A stretch of DNA of 64,000 nt from Amyloporia xantha (taxonomy: Eukaryota > Basidiomycota > Agaricomycetes > Polyporales > Adustoporiaceae), in the NCBI GenBank assembly GCA_036971615.1, contig JAYKKR010000007.1, positions 1,488,001 through 1,552,000 on the forward strand. Reading direction: 5' to 3'. A program made the translations under genes and the position numbers. Of the stretch, positions 21,840-35,294 are shown piece by piece (positions within the stretch are counted from its first letter, which is position 1; every line of letters begins with the position of its first letter). The notes under the pieces were generated by a model. That model was not told the origin of the DNA, made no database searches, and was given only the letters and a program-made list of their open reading frames with translations.

Positions 21840-24800
21840 TCATGAGTCTGGAGTTGGATTCTGGATCGTGGCAGCAGCCATGTTCGACAAGCCCGACCGA
21901 GCGACGTTGAGCAAGAAGCGCTCCACGACCAGTTTTCCGCGACGTAGGTTCGAGAGAGAGATGCGCTCGTCAGGCAAATGCGCTTGGTCCTAAGCGTCCA
22001 TACTTAGCAATGGAAACAGTGATCATGCAGACATGTGAACACTTACTGTACTCTGACCAAGAGGCAAATGTAGCGCATGACACGCGAACTCTTTTTCCAG
22101 ATACGGGACGGACGGGATGGACTGGACAAAGCATGCTTGTCAGCGATTTGATCGCGTCTAAGAGGATGAACATGAACGTACTCCGCCCTCTCGAATCCGC
22201 AGAGGTTCCACTCCCCACTCGTCTCGCACAGCATCCTCGAGGGCATGGAACCAAGGGTCATCCAGATTCCCCAGCCACCAGTCAGCGGTGTGATCGATGC
22301 TGACCTACATATCGCCGTTCAGTCTGCATTTATCCTAGCCATTAAGGTACAATAGAATCCTACCTTCAAATTGTTTGGAGAGTCCATGTGGCTGAAGGAC
22401 GAAATGAGATGTTCTCGCAGAGCACTGGCGATGGTGTCCAGATCTTGGTCTGGAACGATTCGGACAGATACATGGGCTTTCACTGAAGCAGGAATGACGG
22501 TGGAGTCTGAACGAACGTCAGCCAGGCGCGAGAAGTGAGTACGTCTCACTCACTTCTGGGACCAGAGACTTCGACATTGTGAATGGTGAGAGATGGCTCC
22601 CGCCAGCGCGACGCAAGCAATGACGCGGGTGTTTGCGTAACATCAGACAGAATGGTGTATAGCTCCCTCTCCTCGGTCGTTAAAGGACGAACGCTGTTAT
22701 CTATGAATACGATCAGTAGGTATCGACGCGGGATAGCCGTCAAAAGTCGTACAAAAGCTTGGTATGGTGACACGTTGCTGTCCGTCGATGAGGGTACCTA
22801 GGAGTTTCAGCCTTTATTCAAAAAAGGTCAGCCCAACCGCCATAAGGAAATTTTTACAAATACGCACATATCAAGCATTGGCTCAGTGGCCGCACCTCCG
22901 TCAATCCCAGAATGACGGTCAGGGCCTTCACTCGATATCTGGAAGAATCTGTGAGTCCAGAGCACATCCGACAAACAACTGTCGCACCTCTACATTGCAA
23001 TGTACGACGCCGCGCAGGCCGTATGTGATACAAGGCGTGTCCTCGGCGATCCAGGTAGAGTTGCTGTGAGAACATTAGCGTCGCTCTTCCCTAAGCGTGA
23101 GATAAGAGTGCCCACCTCACGAGTATAGCGTCAATCGGTCCAATGGCATCCTATCATACCACGAAGTACACGGATCTCATGAGCGCTGAGAACATTGTTC
23201 CAAATACTATGAATACAAACCTTATGTCGCCTCACGGCCTCCACAAAGCCACCACTACCTGCCTCTTCCTCACCCTCAATCACCAGCACCAAGTCCAATT
23301 CCAGTGCTCGCTGGCTTAACAAATCAGCAGCAGCACATGCCACAGCCATGATCGGACCCTTGTTGTCTGTGGCACCACGGCCGTACAGGTAGCCATTCCT
23401 CCCGGTGAGTGTGAAGGGATCGGAGGACCATCCACGAGCTGAGGCAGCGATAACATCGTAATGCCTGTTCCCGGATGATTCACATAGCGGTGTCAGACGA
23501 AAAGCAAAGCATCAGCGCGGTACAGGCTTACCCATAGAACAGGACGCGCGGCCGATTGCGTTTCGTCTGTGTACCGTGAAACGTAGCAAGCACCAATGGG
23601 TTCGTTTCATCCCCTGTCGGTAACTGCGGTCAAGTTTTACATCAGGACATGGCCCTGTTGCAGGAACGACATGATTGACGCACCAACGAAGAATCGGCGC
23701 CCAGCTGAGCGAGACATTTACGCAGCCAGATTGCCGCCTGCCGACAGTCTTCGCGATGCGCGGGGGAATTGCTCACGCTCGGAATGGAGATAAACTTGGA
23801 CAGCGCATACACCATCGTTTCTGCAGCGCGAAGAACATGGAACGCGCGTCAGCAAATGTGAAACGCTACCCTGGGGGACATCTTCTGCACGTAGGCACGT
23901 ACCATTGCCATAATCACCCGAGTCTGCTTCTGTGTCTGTAATGATGGGTAGTGGGCTAATCTTTGGTGGTGCTGGTGGCTCGACCTCCCATACCTGCGCC
24001 GAGTCTGGTCAATATCTCCAGTGAAGCAATCACGACAGTGACCGACTTTGATGTGATCGTCGTTCGCGCCCGTGACCAGTGCGAACTTCCTGCTATGATG
24101 ACCTTCCAGGTGTGCATCGGATGCGGAGTTGAGGGGGGACTCTGAGGAGAAGCGAGTAACTATCGAGGACAGGACGATCCCTCCGTGGGCCTTCCAAGAA
24201 GCCGTCTGATCAAACGATGCCGACCAGCGCTATGGATCACAAATGCTTCCATGTCACGTCTAAAGCATAAAAACGGTGGCGCTCACCTGGACTTCGCCAT
24301 TAGCTGAGCAGACGTAGAGATCGGAATGCAGCATCGACAGCGACAGGATGTCGACATTCTGATCACGAAATCACGTCGTCAGCACACGCAACCGGTGGCG
24401 CCGCAGGATGGCTCACCTCGACGACTATCAGAGTCCGTACGAGCGTACGCGTTTCGAGGTCCCACACCTTCACATGTCCGTCTTGACATCCGGCGTACAA
24501 CGTTTCTCCCCGCGCAACGAGTGCAAGTACCGCTCCCCTTGAGCATTCCCATGTGTGTAGCAGCACAGGCACTGGATTGCCCGGGGCCAACTGCCATAAC
24601 TACAAACAATGGAGGAGTCGTAAGTTGAGGACAGTAATATACTTGCAGGGCTTACCTTGACGGACTCATCTCCACTGCCCGTTACCAATTGTAAATGTCG
24701 TCGCTCACTGCGATCCGGCGCTACGAAAGGTGGATCGTCTGATCCTTCCCGGCCACTGGGCACCAGTGCCATACAGTAGACGTAGCCATAGTGCGCAGAG

Positions 24801-25874
24801 TATATCACATTCGAGGGGGGCACCTGCAAAATGGCCAGTGGATGATGGATTGGTTCGTGACGAAGGCACTGGTCCTTATGCGATGGCGAGCCAGATGTGC
24901 TGGGAAGCGAGGAGGACGTCGACGGCGGTGAAGGCGGCAAAGACGTATATGACGGCGGAGAGCACGTAGGATTGCGTGCGTTGAGATCCGCGGGGCGCCT
25001 GGTATACTGAGGGTAGCTGTCGAAGAACTTGTGCACGCGACGTGAGACCGGTGTCGATCGGCCGCTCACGGATGGCGAATCGGACAGAGGGTGCGCGGAG
25101 GATGCAAAGCTTGACGACGAAAGGGCTGTGATGGGAAAAGTATACCATTGGAGAGAAGTGTCTTGACATCCGAAGTAGAGTGTCTGAAGGGCGGGACACC
25201 AGACGAGCGAGAAGAGGTCACCGGCATCGTCTTCGCCGTGAGGATTGAGAATATAGAGAAGCGCCAAGGTGCGCGTACTCCAAACCTGTATGAAAGGGGG
25301 GACAGAATGAGGAACAAATAACTCACACAGACGTCGAGAGGCAGTTACACAAAGGATCGCAACATACGCGTATAGTACTATCGCCTAGAGAAGAAAGGAA
25401 AGGTAGGTCACAATCAGATGGACAACTGTCGGGTCTGAACGGAACACACCCGATGCACTGAAAAGCCAGTCCTTGTCTGGAGCGTACTCCAGCGCAAGGA
25501 TGCTGCCGGTATGTCCTCTCAGCGTCGCCGTCAGCTTGAGCGTGCTCTTGTCCCATACCTACAATTGACCGACAGAGTTCGGATGTGAGATACGTCAACC
25601 GACCGAGTGAGATGATGCGTGGCATGTACTGACCGAGATGTCCTCCCCTTGGCTTCCACTGTAAATATGACTCGAGTCTGCGGCGAGACTGAGGACAGAC
25701 TTCCGCCCCTGGCGGAGGGTATGAAAGAGTCTCGGCGGTCGATCTACGTTGTCGACGGGCCTGCTGAGAGATGCTGGGTCGTCGGCATCGCCGGTCAGCG
25801 TGGGCGGCTGGGGGAGAGAGGTAAGGGGACACATTCAGGACGTACGATGGGGGACGGTAGGACTGGGGGGCGCC
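21840..25874 (-). CDS. DUG2: Dug2-like WD40 / M20 peptidase, glutathione degradosome subunit
   Basis: Cytosolic component of the Dug2-Dug3 system that cleaves glutathione in yeast. The two-part architecture is diagnostic: an N-terminal WD40 section followed by an M20-family metallopeptidase section. WD40 pieces: RLFHTLRQGRKSVLSLAADS, LRGHTGSILALEYAPDKDWL, FSASGDSTIRVW, LQLVTGSGDESVKLW, ETLYAGCQDGHVKVWDLET, LVTGANDDHIKVWEV. A Ser/Pro-rich insert interrupts the blades near 24900-25100. M20 pieces: DETNPLVLATFHGTQTKR, VLFYGHYDVIAA, GRNGYLYGRGATDNKGP (metal-binding Asp), LVLVIEGEEEAGSGGF (catalytic and metal Glu), ITYGLRGVVHCNVEV, VIPASVKAHVSVRIVPDQDL, and the C-terminal LPDERISLSNLRRGKLVVER ending NPTPDS. 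The start is either ATG 25874 (MAPPSPTVPH, needing a rather short 38-nt intron) or the in-frame ATG at 25834 (MCPLTSLPQPPTLTGD). Many short introns. Dug3 and Dug1 partners are not in this window. Confidence 0.88.
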
Positions 25875-28800
25875 ATCTAATAAAGATTTGCGTGGAAGCA
25901 GGGGCGGCTATGTTTTCGAAAGCTAGTGGCAGGTCGGAAATGCGAGATGACAGATTGGAGGATATCGAATGGAATAAATCATGGAAGAAGAGAAAGTCGC
26001 TGCTCTTGCTCGGGTGCAGCCGTTGGCCCGTTCCTCCCTAGGCCTCACGCGAGCAGACGCGTCCGTGACCGTGCACGCGTCTATCACCCGTCGCCATTCG
26101 CCATTCTCTCCTCACCTTCCCTCACCCGCGGATCCATCTCTTCTAGTCGCCTTCTCTTCGCTGCAATGAATACCTGAAGCACTTTCTATCGGAGCTTCTG
26201 GCCCGGCTGCACAACAAGACATTTACCGCGGCGAGTTGCCAGAAATGCGCGCGTGAATCTCAACTTTCAAGCGCGATGTCCTCCGTCGCCATTGCGATCA
26301 TTATTTGGCCATATCAACCTGTCCCACGAACGCTGCGCTCATCTGAGTGCGACACACCCGGAACTGATGAAAGAGACGGTGGGCGCGCCGTGTCCGCTGC
26401 CGAGTGTTGTCCAGGTCAGTCCCACTCGAACCCCACTCGCACGGTAATGGATGCAACGCCAGTTTACTGTTTACATACGGGCAGGGTGCGAATGGCCCGC
26501 TGCGTCCCGGAAACTCCCTGGCGTATCACAATACGCGTATTTACGCACAGGAGCTCCGTCCGTCGTCTGATGCACGCACTCGTGATCGATGTATCACTTT
26601 TGCGTATGGAATTGCCCATCTTTGACAGATGCGCTCATCGCTTGGCTCGCCCGAGGGCGACCGCCGGCTCGTAACCTCGTCGTATCCGTTCCCGAGATGA
26701 AGAGAGCCAGCCGTAGACCCATCGATAGGTGCTCATGATCAGGCTTTATACGTCAAAACGTTTGTCTTTACATAACATCACTCTAATTAATCGTCCTCGA
26801 TCGCAGACCGATGCTGATTGGTCTTGTACAAGCGTAAAGTCCAAACGACATACCGATATAAAGCCGTCAGAACCCCGGGCGTTGTCTGGAACGGGTGCGT
26901 CACAGGCACTTTAGGTTAACTGTCTGCCGTGGCTTCTACAGTATGCCTCGTTTCGTTGTCTCCAGCACTTTCCGACGTGCCACGAATGGCCCCCGGGGAC
27001 GGAATGGATCCGCCCGAGAACTACACTCGGACCCGTTGATATCGCCGAGAGGCAATCGAACATACACTCCCGCCTTCGGTGAAATTGTCGCTCTGAAACT
27101 TCTTGATAGGAATCACAACGATCTGGACTGCGGGTTTTCGATGCAATCGCGCTGCTGCGTGTCCTCGTTGTTGCGAGCTCCGCTACGTCCGGCCGCACAG
27201 CTCCTTGCGGTACTTCAATCACACTCCAATGTCTACGGCCTTCGTTGCGTCGCAACACGTCAGTCAGTTTGCCACTGCACCCGTCGCATCTAGATCGTGT
27301 TCCCAGGCGTGGATTTCATACTGGCGACAACAGTGACTGATGTTGCTCTAGGGACGGGCCTTACTCTACATGTAATCAAGCGAGCCTACGCATCATAATG
27401 TCTCTACTGCGATGAAATTGGCGGGTTTAACTCACGCATACCCCCGCACGTCATGTTCTGTGAGAATGATTATGGAGGGATGGGTCACTATCACGCCTTC
27501 GGTACCCACATACGGGGGTCCTCCCTGTTGCCGAGGCCAGGTTCTAAATTTTGGTCTTCATCCTCACGACATACTGCATTTCATATCGTCCCGAATTCGG
27601 AATACTGTCGAAGTCGGTGTCGGGCTTTGTGAAAGGTCAGTCGGGTGATCCTGAGACACTATCCCACGAAAGGGTCCCTCATTTCTGTCAGTTCTGTACA
27701 ACTGTCTCCTCACGCTGTCCCCGGAACTGCCCATACGGATCCGCACCAGAAACCATGGTCGATGTCATTGTATCACTTATCATAGCTTCGCTAGAGTTTG
27801 TAAATTTGTGCCCAAGAGCGAACTCAGACGCACAATGGATTGCGGAGAGGCTGCCGTGCATCCATAACTTGACAAGTTCAGGAAACCAGAGGCTACCACA
27901 GTGAACCTGACGGAGGGAATACCTTCCGGAGTGCATCTGCGCTGAGTTGGAACATTCTTACCCGACTAGAGGTGCCGCCGCCATGGCCACTAGACATCGA
28001 CACTCATGGTCTTCATGTTCGTCTCCCGAAGCCACTTTTCTCGAATGAAGCGTGTTTGCCTAGCCAGCGAAGTGCGCTATATTATGAAGTTAAAACCTGA
28101 GGTTTTGTTTGAAAGTGCGTTACCTAGACACGCGCGCGGAGCTCTGAGCCTAACGGACACTATCCCCCATGGCCAAAAAGTACATTTGAGCTGTATTTCG
28201 TGTTAACCGTAAAACATACTGTCGAGTACTAGCCCGCCGATGACAACAACGTCGCGAAGACGCAAAAATGCAAAAAATTCATGATAGAAGCACCGTTACA
28301 GAGAGCGCCACAAGGGACACCATCTGTCGCACGTCGCCCGTTGGCCTCTCTTGAAGAAGGTAGGACCATACCATCTTCCCCCGCATGCGGCACCAGCTCC
28401 GCAAGGAGACTAACAGCCGCACGTTTTCCTTTGGCCCCTGCTCCGTTGTAATTCCCCTAGTGCCCGAGGGCTTCGGGGTTTCCATCCACCCATGCCCCAT
28501 CGCCTCCACGATGCCTTTACCCCTTCGGGCGACGAACATGCCTAAATGTGGCGGAGGCAAGCATCTCCAAGACATGAAACACAGCCACAGCACGAGCCAG
28601 CATCTTCTCACGGACCACAAGGCCGCGCCCAGCATCCTGCTCGTGGGCTCCGAACTTCCCTACTAGCTCGTCTCGTCTTCTTGTGTGTACCCTGACGAGC
28701 ACTCACACACTTTGCAGAGAGCCGGGACAAGGCCCTCGCCAGCAGACCTACTCTTCGTCCGCGTGCTCCCTCGCGCCTCGCACGGACACCTACTGCCAGG

Positions 28801-30942
28801 GAACGGTACCCACCGGCCGATTGCGCTACCAGGCCTGACCGCAGAGCGGCCAAGCACTCGCCACCATTGAACGCGAGAACGAATCTCTGTTGCAACAAGG
28901 CCACCGAAGGCAGCCTCTTTTCCCGCAGGAGTCACAACTTCAACAGCGGCGGGAGGAATCTGACACCGATAGGATGTCCTTTGCAGAGATCCGAAAACAA
29001 AGGGAAGGAACAGCGCAAACGGTATCAGTCGCCGGGTCAACGGGTACCTTCGCCTGCACCTGCAGAGGGGAGCGTTCCTCGCCCGTCAGCGAAGAAGAAC
29101 GAGCACAAGACAAGTAAGACAAGCTCAAAGAGACCAGTCTTCGCAGAACGCAGAGTCGCGACGACGCTGACAACGGCATGAAGGCGCTTCAGAGGTCATG
29201 GTCGGGTACAGACACAAGCCTATCGCGCCACTGCATGAACAAAGACAAAGAAAAAGACGACGAAAGCAGAGTGGGGACCAAGATACTACCGTGTGGCGGG
29301 TGATCGCAGCCTACCTTCCTGTGATAGAAGGATAGGAGTTGGGGGTGACCAAATGGGCGAAGAGGAACTATACGTGAAGCAGATGAACCGCAACCGTACA
29401 CCCGTCCCCCTTATCATGCGGACTTCTAGGCCCAACAGAACGTATACCTCTCTTCCACTGCTGTTCAAACGCACCTGTCCCTTTTTCCTCTTCCAGAGCT
29501 CACTTACCATGACGATTTCCACGCCGCACCTTCCTGTATGTCCCGTTTATGTCCAGACAAGCGCACACCACGTTCCATGATCCCAACAGTCCGTTAGCCG
29601 CGAAGCCATGTGATTTCGCTGCGCTAGCCAACGCTTCCAGGCTCCGACTCCCGTCTCGCCACCTTGGTTAAAGCAGCAAAGACAGAGGCAGCCTGCGGCG
29701 AGCAGAAAGCCACGTAAATATCGCCGGGGTTGAGTCGAGCCCTATGGCCCGACTACTGGATGTGAGTCAAGAGACTCGGGCTGTCTGTGCCCCATGCGAA
29801 ACACTCATAGCAGGATACAAGTCGGAAAGGCTCAAAACCGGCATGATCCAACAGCAACAAGAGGGCACGGATGACCAGTATCAGGCAGACCAGAGCAATG
29901 GTGAGCGAGCGCGACCTGCGAGAGGTCCGTATGTGGCCCATCTGTCTAGTTGCAGTTCTGTAATCCCATCTCCAGACTGTTTGTGAGTCGTTCGCTCCTC
30001 CAAACGCAGCGCATTCAGTACCGCGACGCGTCTCTGGTGTCTGGTCCGGAAGTCATCCATCTTCGTGGGTAAGATCTCGCGCTTTCCGGCATCGCCTCCC
30101 TTCGTCACAAGCACTGAAGCGCATGTAAACATGACTTCCTGTAGGTTCAGGCGGGTAGCCTCAAGCAAGGACGGAGGGCCCCGTGGCAATACTAGCGGAT
30201 ATCTGTTCGTTACACCCAGCGAACGATGGATGAAGTGGAACCCGAATCCAAGCACTTTCCGAAGATGCGATGAGGAATGCTTTGGAGAGGTCATGACGAC
30301 TGAGACATCTGAGCGAAGGGAGGAACACGCAACGGGACACAGTACTGCAAGATTCAGATCTCCAATAGGCGCACCTCTGTTGGTATGAAATGATCAGCCA
30401 ATATCAAGTGACATTGCTCAAATCACGTTGCCAGACGCGACGGAGCATCCCTGAGCCAAGTTTGAACACGAAACAGCCCCACAAACACTTAGGGTTAGAT
30501 TTCACTCTGGTTAGGAGTGCATCATGTTGGCTGGAAGCAGCAGATAGACCGTCGGTGAAACGGATGTACGATGCCATGGACGGGGACCCGGAGCGATGAA
30601 GGCCATCGGAAGGACGCGTGTGTTAACCGCAGAGAGTGAGACAGAAGAGGTGCTCAAAAAGTGCGTCGGACTGGCGAGTGTCGTCAACGAGATGGACGTT
30701 CTGAGACAGCAAGCAAAGCCGCCACAGTTCATATACTGCATTGGCGCGGAGTCTGAATAGGGCGCGTCGCTGTCGCGGCGTGTCACAGTCACGTGGCTCC
30801 GACGCGTCACGAGCGCCTTCAAGCTTGAAGGCTATTATTGATTTGAATCTTCGATGGAACACCTCCGCATGAACGAGTAGGAATTGTTCCCATCCTCCGG
30901 AATTGAACGTTGGACATCTGTTCCATTTTGAACGGCATAATT
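25875..30942. other. Gene-poor 5 kb segment
   Basis: The largest stretch in the window without a supported gene. It includes many short frames in all phases. Two parts look slightly coding: 28863-29181 (+), where the third frame reads TIERENESLLQQGHRRQ and ESQLQQRREESDTDRMSF, and 29753-30294 (-), described separately. No TIR, LTR or reverse-transcriptase motif was found by eye. It may hold decayed elements or lineage-specific genes with short exons. Confidence 0.4.
29753..30294 (-). CDS. Possible hypothetical membrane protein, doubtful
   Basis: Two overlapping minus-strand frames. The upstream one (30294-29881) reads HSSSHLRKVLGFGFHFIH and KMDDFRTRHQRRVAVLNALR. The other (29941-29753) starts MGHIRTSRRSRS and has one strong membrane helix (LTIALVCLILVIRALLLLL). 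They would need a splice or frameshift to join; I could not find a good donor. Listed because the local composition is more protein-like than its surroundings. No family recognised. Confidence 0.2.
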
Positions 30943-32552
30943 ATGGCGTTGCATATGAGCACGATTCTGTCCAGAAATACCTCGGAAATAGTCTCGCATC
31001 TGTCTCGAGTGCGCACGGCATTCTCCTCGCACATTCCGCTGTTCACACTGTCTGCGGCATCCGACGGGAACGCCAGCGATATCTCTGGCCTTGTCTCGCA
31101 GTTAACTTCGCTTTCTACCCATTCTGTCGGATGCCTTTCTACACGGATCCCCTCGCCCGACCCCGCCTTACATGGCTGTATTGCATGCTCAGTTGCAGTG
31201 TTTGACAGTAGCATGACCACCGCATTTAGAAGCACAATTCCGGGAAGGCAGGCCCCTCAAGTTGGGCGTTGGCATGCCTTCCGAAAAAGAGACGAGGGTG
31301 ACTTGACTGCAGGAACACACGCTGTGGACACTCCAGAGACACTCGACTGGGAGGATATTTGGGCGAGGAAGAGTGATGCACATGCCCTTCCTGCTGAACT
31401 GTTAGCCCTTGAGTGAGTGCTTCTTCTTCTGGGTCACACATTTCTTACCAATGTGTGAGGAAGAGCGGACCAGGTCAACACCGTCATCTACCTTTCCGAC
31501 GGTTCTCCAGAAGGTCTGACGAACGCTTTGGGTGCATTTCCGTCAGCCACAAAAGTGAGTAGAGACTTAATCTATACTTGCCGCATTTTGTATCGACTGT
31601 TCTTACCGCTATCTGTTATACCTATTTTTCAGCTAGGTCTGATCGCATCGTCCACGCCATTCATCACCGGAAGGCCATATACGCTGTTCTCCGGAACTTC
31701 TATACATTCTTCAGGCGCAGTCGGCATATGTATAACCTCGCAGATGCGGCCTCGCATCAGTCTCGATTTCCCTGGCTTGCTTGCGTTGACGTCACCTTTG
31801 ACGGTCACAGAGTGGGTCGGCCCCTTGTCCACGTAATATAGCATTGATTGATTGCTCCAGGTCAGAAGGGAACTTGATCCAGACCTTGGATAACGCGAAC
31901 CCTTCCCGTTTACTTCTGTCCGCCATTGAACAGGCGAACAAAAAGCAAGCAGCTCATGATCGTGCCACGCCAAAAAAAATTATTACAAAGGATGATTTAT
32001 TCTACATGGCTGTACTGCGGGACTCGCACGGAGAACAAGAGGTGCGCTCCCTTCCACGAATAAATAACATATGACTGATCATGCCAATTTCCTAGATACA
32101 GCAGCTCTATCACATTACATCTGGCGACCCGTCGCGGGGAACGCTTGCATTGGAGAGCGAACTCGCGCCATCCAGAGGCACGCGGGTGCAGGTTCGTCAG
32201 ATGCGCCAGGTCTCTCTCGCCCGTTGTGCTGATCTTCCGAGTGCAGATATACCGTCTGCCAGTGGGTATGACGCCCGATACCCTGTCGCAGTACCTCCCC
32301 CCTCTACGAGACTCAGCTACCCAGCGCGATCTTTCCATGTGTTTCACCGTGGCACCATCGGACTTGCTGCACAGCACCACTACCGCCGACGGCGCAGGAA
32401 GAACTGTGGTGCTCCCCGATGTGTTCCTAACAGCGTCAGAGAATGGCTTTGTGGTGGATCGTTACGATGGCAACGCGAAGGCCAGGGAGCGATCTTGGCT
32501 TTGTAATATTCCAGGCGGATTGGTGGATCTTCGCTGGCGCGCTCGCCAGTGA
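30943..32552 (+). CDS. FIST-domain protein
   Basis: Protein related to FIST domains (a proposed small-ligand sensory module; FBXO22 in animals pairs FIST with an F-box). I start it at ATG 30943 (MALHMSTILSRNTSEIVSHL); the frame is open from 30910. Exon 1 has SQLTSLSTHSVGCLSTRIPS, CIACSVAVFDSSMTTAFRST and the strongly conserved-looking IPGRQAPQVGRWHAFRK. A 51-nt intron joins ELLALE to ADQVNTVIYLSDGSPEGL. Later exons give LGLIASSTPFITGRPYTLFS, GTSIHSSGAVGICI, then a helical part (LLLSAIEQANKKQA), YHITSGDPSRGTLALES, and the last exon IYRLPVGMTPDTLSQYLPPL to SWLCNIPGGLVDLRWRARQ. The STPF-TGRP-TLF block followed by GAVG is the FIST-N signature. No F-box or membrane segment is visible in this model. 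Ligand and partners unknown. Confidence 0.65.
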
Positions 32553-33082
32553 CGTGCATTGACATCTTGGCACGTACGGTACACATTTTCTCCTATGCCT
32601 GCTGATGAGGCTGTATGCAGCCGTATGCCGTAGAATGTCAAGTCCGTATTCAGGCGTTTACACTCAGATCCCTTTGGGCACCAATGTATGTCATCTGAGA
32701 TTCCGGGATACGATCTCCGCGACTATTTTGAGATGTGTGCAAAAATCAACAAGTCGTGGTCCGGCAGACAAGTTTCAAGTTTACCCTCAGCCGCTATCTA
32801 AAGTTTCCCGCAGCTGCGGCCCAGATCATCGGTTGGAAAACTCACAAGAGATAATGCAGGTTGGCTTGACGACATTGTACTATGACCATCCTAATATGGC
32901 CCAAGCAATGGCCCCTAATTTTGTCCGTCTTGATGACTCAAGCATCGGTAAAAGCTGTGGCCAATCTTAAAGCGTGACTGCGTGGCTGTGGCGTCTCAAA
33001 GCTCCTTATTACCCGCCGTGCCATCTGACCACTAACTCTACCTTCATCCCCTCGCTCAACTGGCAGCAAAGTCTGGTACATC
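32553..33082. other. Intergenic region before the F-box-like gene
   Basis: About 530 bases between two plus-strand genes. Contains the 3' flank of the FIST gene and the promoter of the F-box-like gene. No supported frame. Confidence 0.5.
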
Positions 33083-34875
33083 ATGCCCTCACTTGAGAAA
33101 ATGAAGCAGTCGACGATCCGCGACCTTGAGGAGCTTGCTGGACAAGCCCTCGCCTCAGCCACAAACTTGTCTAATGAAGTGACCCCGTATAACCGGTGAG
33201 ACACATATTATCACCGTCGTCTGCAGCACTAAGCGTTGATCTCGGGAGCAGTACACACAGCCCAGTAGATTGCGAAATGCTCGACCGTGTCGCTGAACAA
33301 CTGCGCATAGCACTGAGCCACGTCCAAAATGTACGCAATTCTCAAGCTCCCATCAGCAGTCTGCCATCGGAAATCTTGGCTCTCATCTTCAAGGAGGCTA
33401 TTTCTGACACGGACTATCTGTCGGATCCGAATAAACCACTTTACGCGGCGCAAGTGGTGTGTCGGTCTTGGAGGCGTGTTGCACTCTCACACTCTGTGTT
33501 CTGGTCCAATATTTTTGCAGATGAGAAGACCCCTCTCTGGATGCTACAGCAATCTATCAGTCATTCTGGTACCCTCCCCCTCAAAATTTTCTTTACTCAG
33601 GCGGACCAGTACTTGTGGTCAGCCATACAGCCGGAAATGTCCCGGATACGGAAGCTAAGAGCTTTCAACACACAATTCGGTAACGCTTGGACGGCTCTGA
33701 GTCACCCAGCGCCACAGCTTGAGGGCTTGCAACTCCATGTATACGGTATCCCTGGTCGTCAGGATGGCAAACTTCCTAAGCTCTTCAATGGAGAATCTCC
33801 CTGCCTATCTAGGCTCATCGTGGAGTGTCAGATTCCCTGGCCCGGGAATACATTCCCGAACCTGACGCATCTCTCCCTGAGGTACCGTTACGACCAATCT
33901 CCCTCAGCCCTGTCCGACTTCTTGGATTTTGTCGAAGCATGCCCAAATCTACAGTACATGTTTCTCGATGGTGCTGGTCCCTGCGTGTGGTCTGAAACAT
34001 CTGGGGAATTTCCATTACCCCGCCAGGTCCTGATGCCGCGCTTGCACAAGCTATATTTTGACAGCTGTCCCTGGCAGCTAGCTGCATGCGTTCTCAGACA
34101 TCTCACGTTTCAAGACCCAATTGTCATTCGAGTGTCCAGACTGTTGGACTTGGTCCATCACACGCAGCTCCTTTGCATCTTTGCCCCTGGAGCCGCATTT
34201 CTGAAGCATCTTGGGGACCTCTCGAAGTGTGCACTATGGATCGATGGTGCCCGTGCTTATATCGGATGCCGCGGAGAACAGGCCTCCCTCGATTTCGACA
34301 TGGTGGTGGAAACCTCTCTGGGCCGATCTCTGTCTCGAAGACTAATGGATGCACTGGTGACTGTCTTGCCGACCGTCTTGTGCTTGACAACGGCTACCAA
34401 GCTTACCTTGTCAATCCGGGGCCCTTTTTCCCCTCAGGTAGACGGGGTACGAAGTCTGTTGTTGCACATGGCATCCGTGCGATGTTGCACCATATGGACT
34501 GACAAACAGCTGAGTCGAAGATACTGGACTGCGTGTCTTAGGTCCCCCGACGGTGTAGTGCTCCCTCAACTTCAAACCCTACGCTTCATGGGTACGTTCG
34601 CGAAACAATGGAAACCCTTGTGGATCCTAGGATTGGCTATCAGTCGCGCGAAGCACGGGCATCGCTTGCGGAAGATTTTCTGTACGGCTATCGTTCGAGG
34701 GCAACATATCCCCTGTTTCATGGAATGGGACAGAGACATCTTACGACTCAATGGCCAACGTGTCCTTGACTTTGTTGACTCTATCGTTTTTCACAGTTTC
34801 GAGAAGTCACCCGGGTTCGAAATTCCCGAAGTGATTGACCGGGATTTAGGATTTGACTGTGTCGCATCGCTCTAA
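33083..34875 (+). CDS. F-box-like protein
   Basis: Probable substrate receptor of an SCF-type ubiquitin ligase, from the very large F-box-like family of Agaricomycetes. Exon 1 (33083-33195) encodes MPSLEKMKQSTIRDLEELAG and ends EVTPYNR; a 56-nt intron (33196-33251) leads in frame to THSPVDCEMLDRVAEQLRIA. The frame remains open through that intron, so an intron-reading start at 33196 is possible but less likely. The F-box-like core is APISSLPSEILALIFKEA with VCRSWRRVALSHSVFWSNIF. The remaining roughly 450 residues have leucine-rich-repeat-like spacing (PQLEGLQLHVYG, FPNLTHLSLRYR, LMPRLHKLYFDSCPW, VVLPQLQTLRFMG), as expected for a target-binding domain. The target is unknown. The protein, about 578 residues, appears complete. 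Confidence 0.85.
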
Positions 34876-35294
34876 TATGACGTGTGACCTCGAGGGCCAC
34901 GACGGGGAAGTACTGAGGAGGCCTGGTGCATACCTCTGCCGGGTTTCAGTCCAGTCTAAGGTGTATAGCGGTTCATATCAAATCGTATACAAGGGGGTCA
35001 CAGATCCAATAGCTGTACACTAGAAGTAGGCTCAGAAGTACTACGTAGTCCATGCTCACTGGCCCTGTTGTTGTTATTTAAATAGGTGCTCTATGTGCAA
35101 TGATATTTCGCGTGCGCTAACGAATTTGAAGTGATGCGTTGAATTCAATGTGTGAATTCGATGCCGGCAAGTAAGACTCGACCAACAGCGCCTGCTATTT
35201 CCACTCACATTTCATCTGGCCGTTCATCAGTAGACTGCCGAAGCTTGTCCACCCATGAAGACTATATGCACCTCCCGTTGACCATTGAATCCAC
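34876..35294. promoter_or_regulatory. Promoter region of Xpt1-like copy B
   Basis: 419 bases between the F-box-like stop and the ATG of the second Xpt1-like gene, both on the plus strand. No defined element identified. Confidence 0.4.

Noticed and set aside
21840..25874. Separate WD40 and peptidase genes
   Set aside because: Continuous splicing, same strand and the known Dug2 architecture support a single gene.
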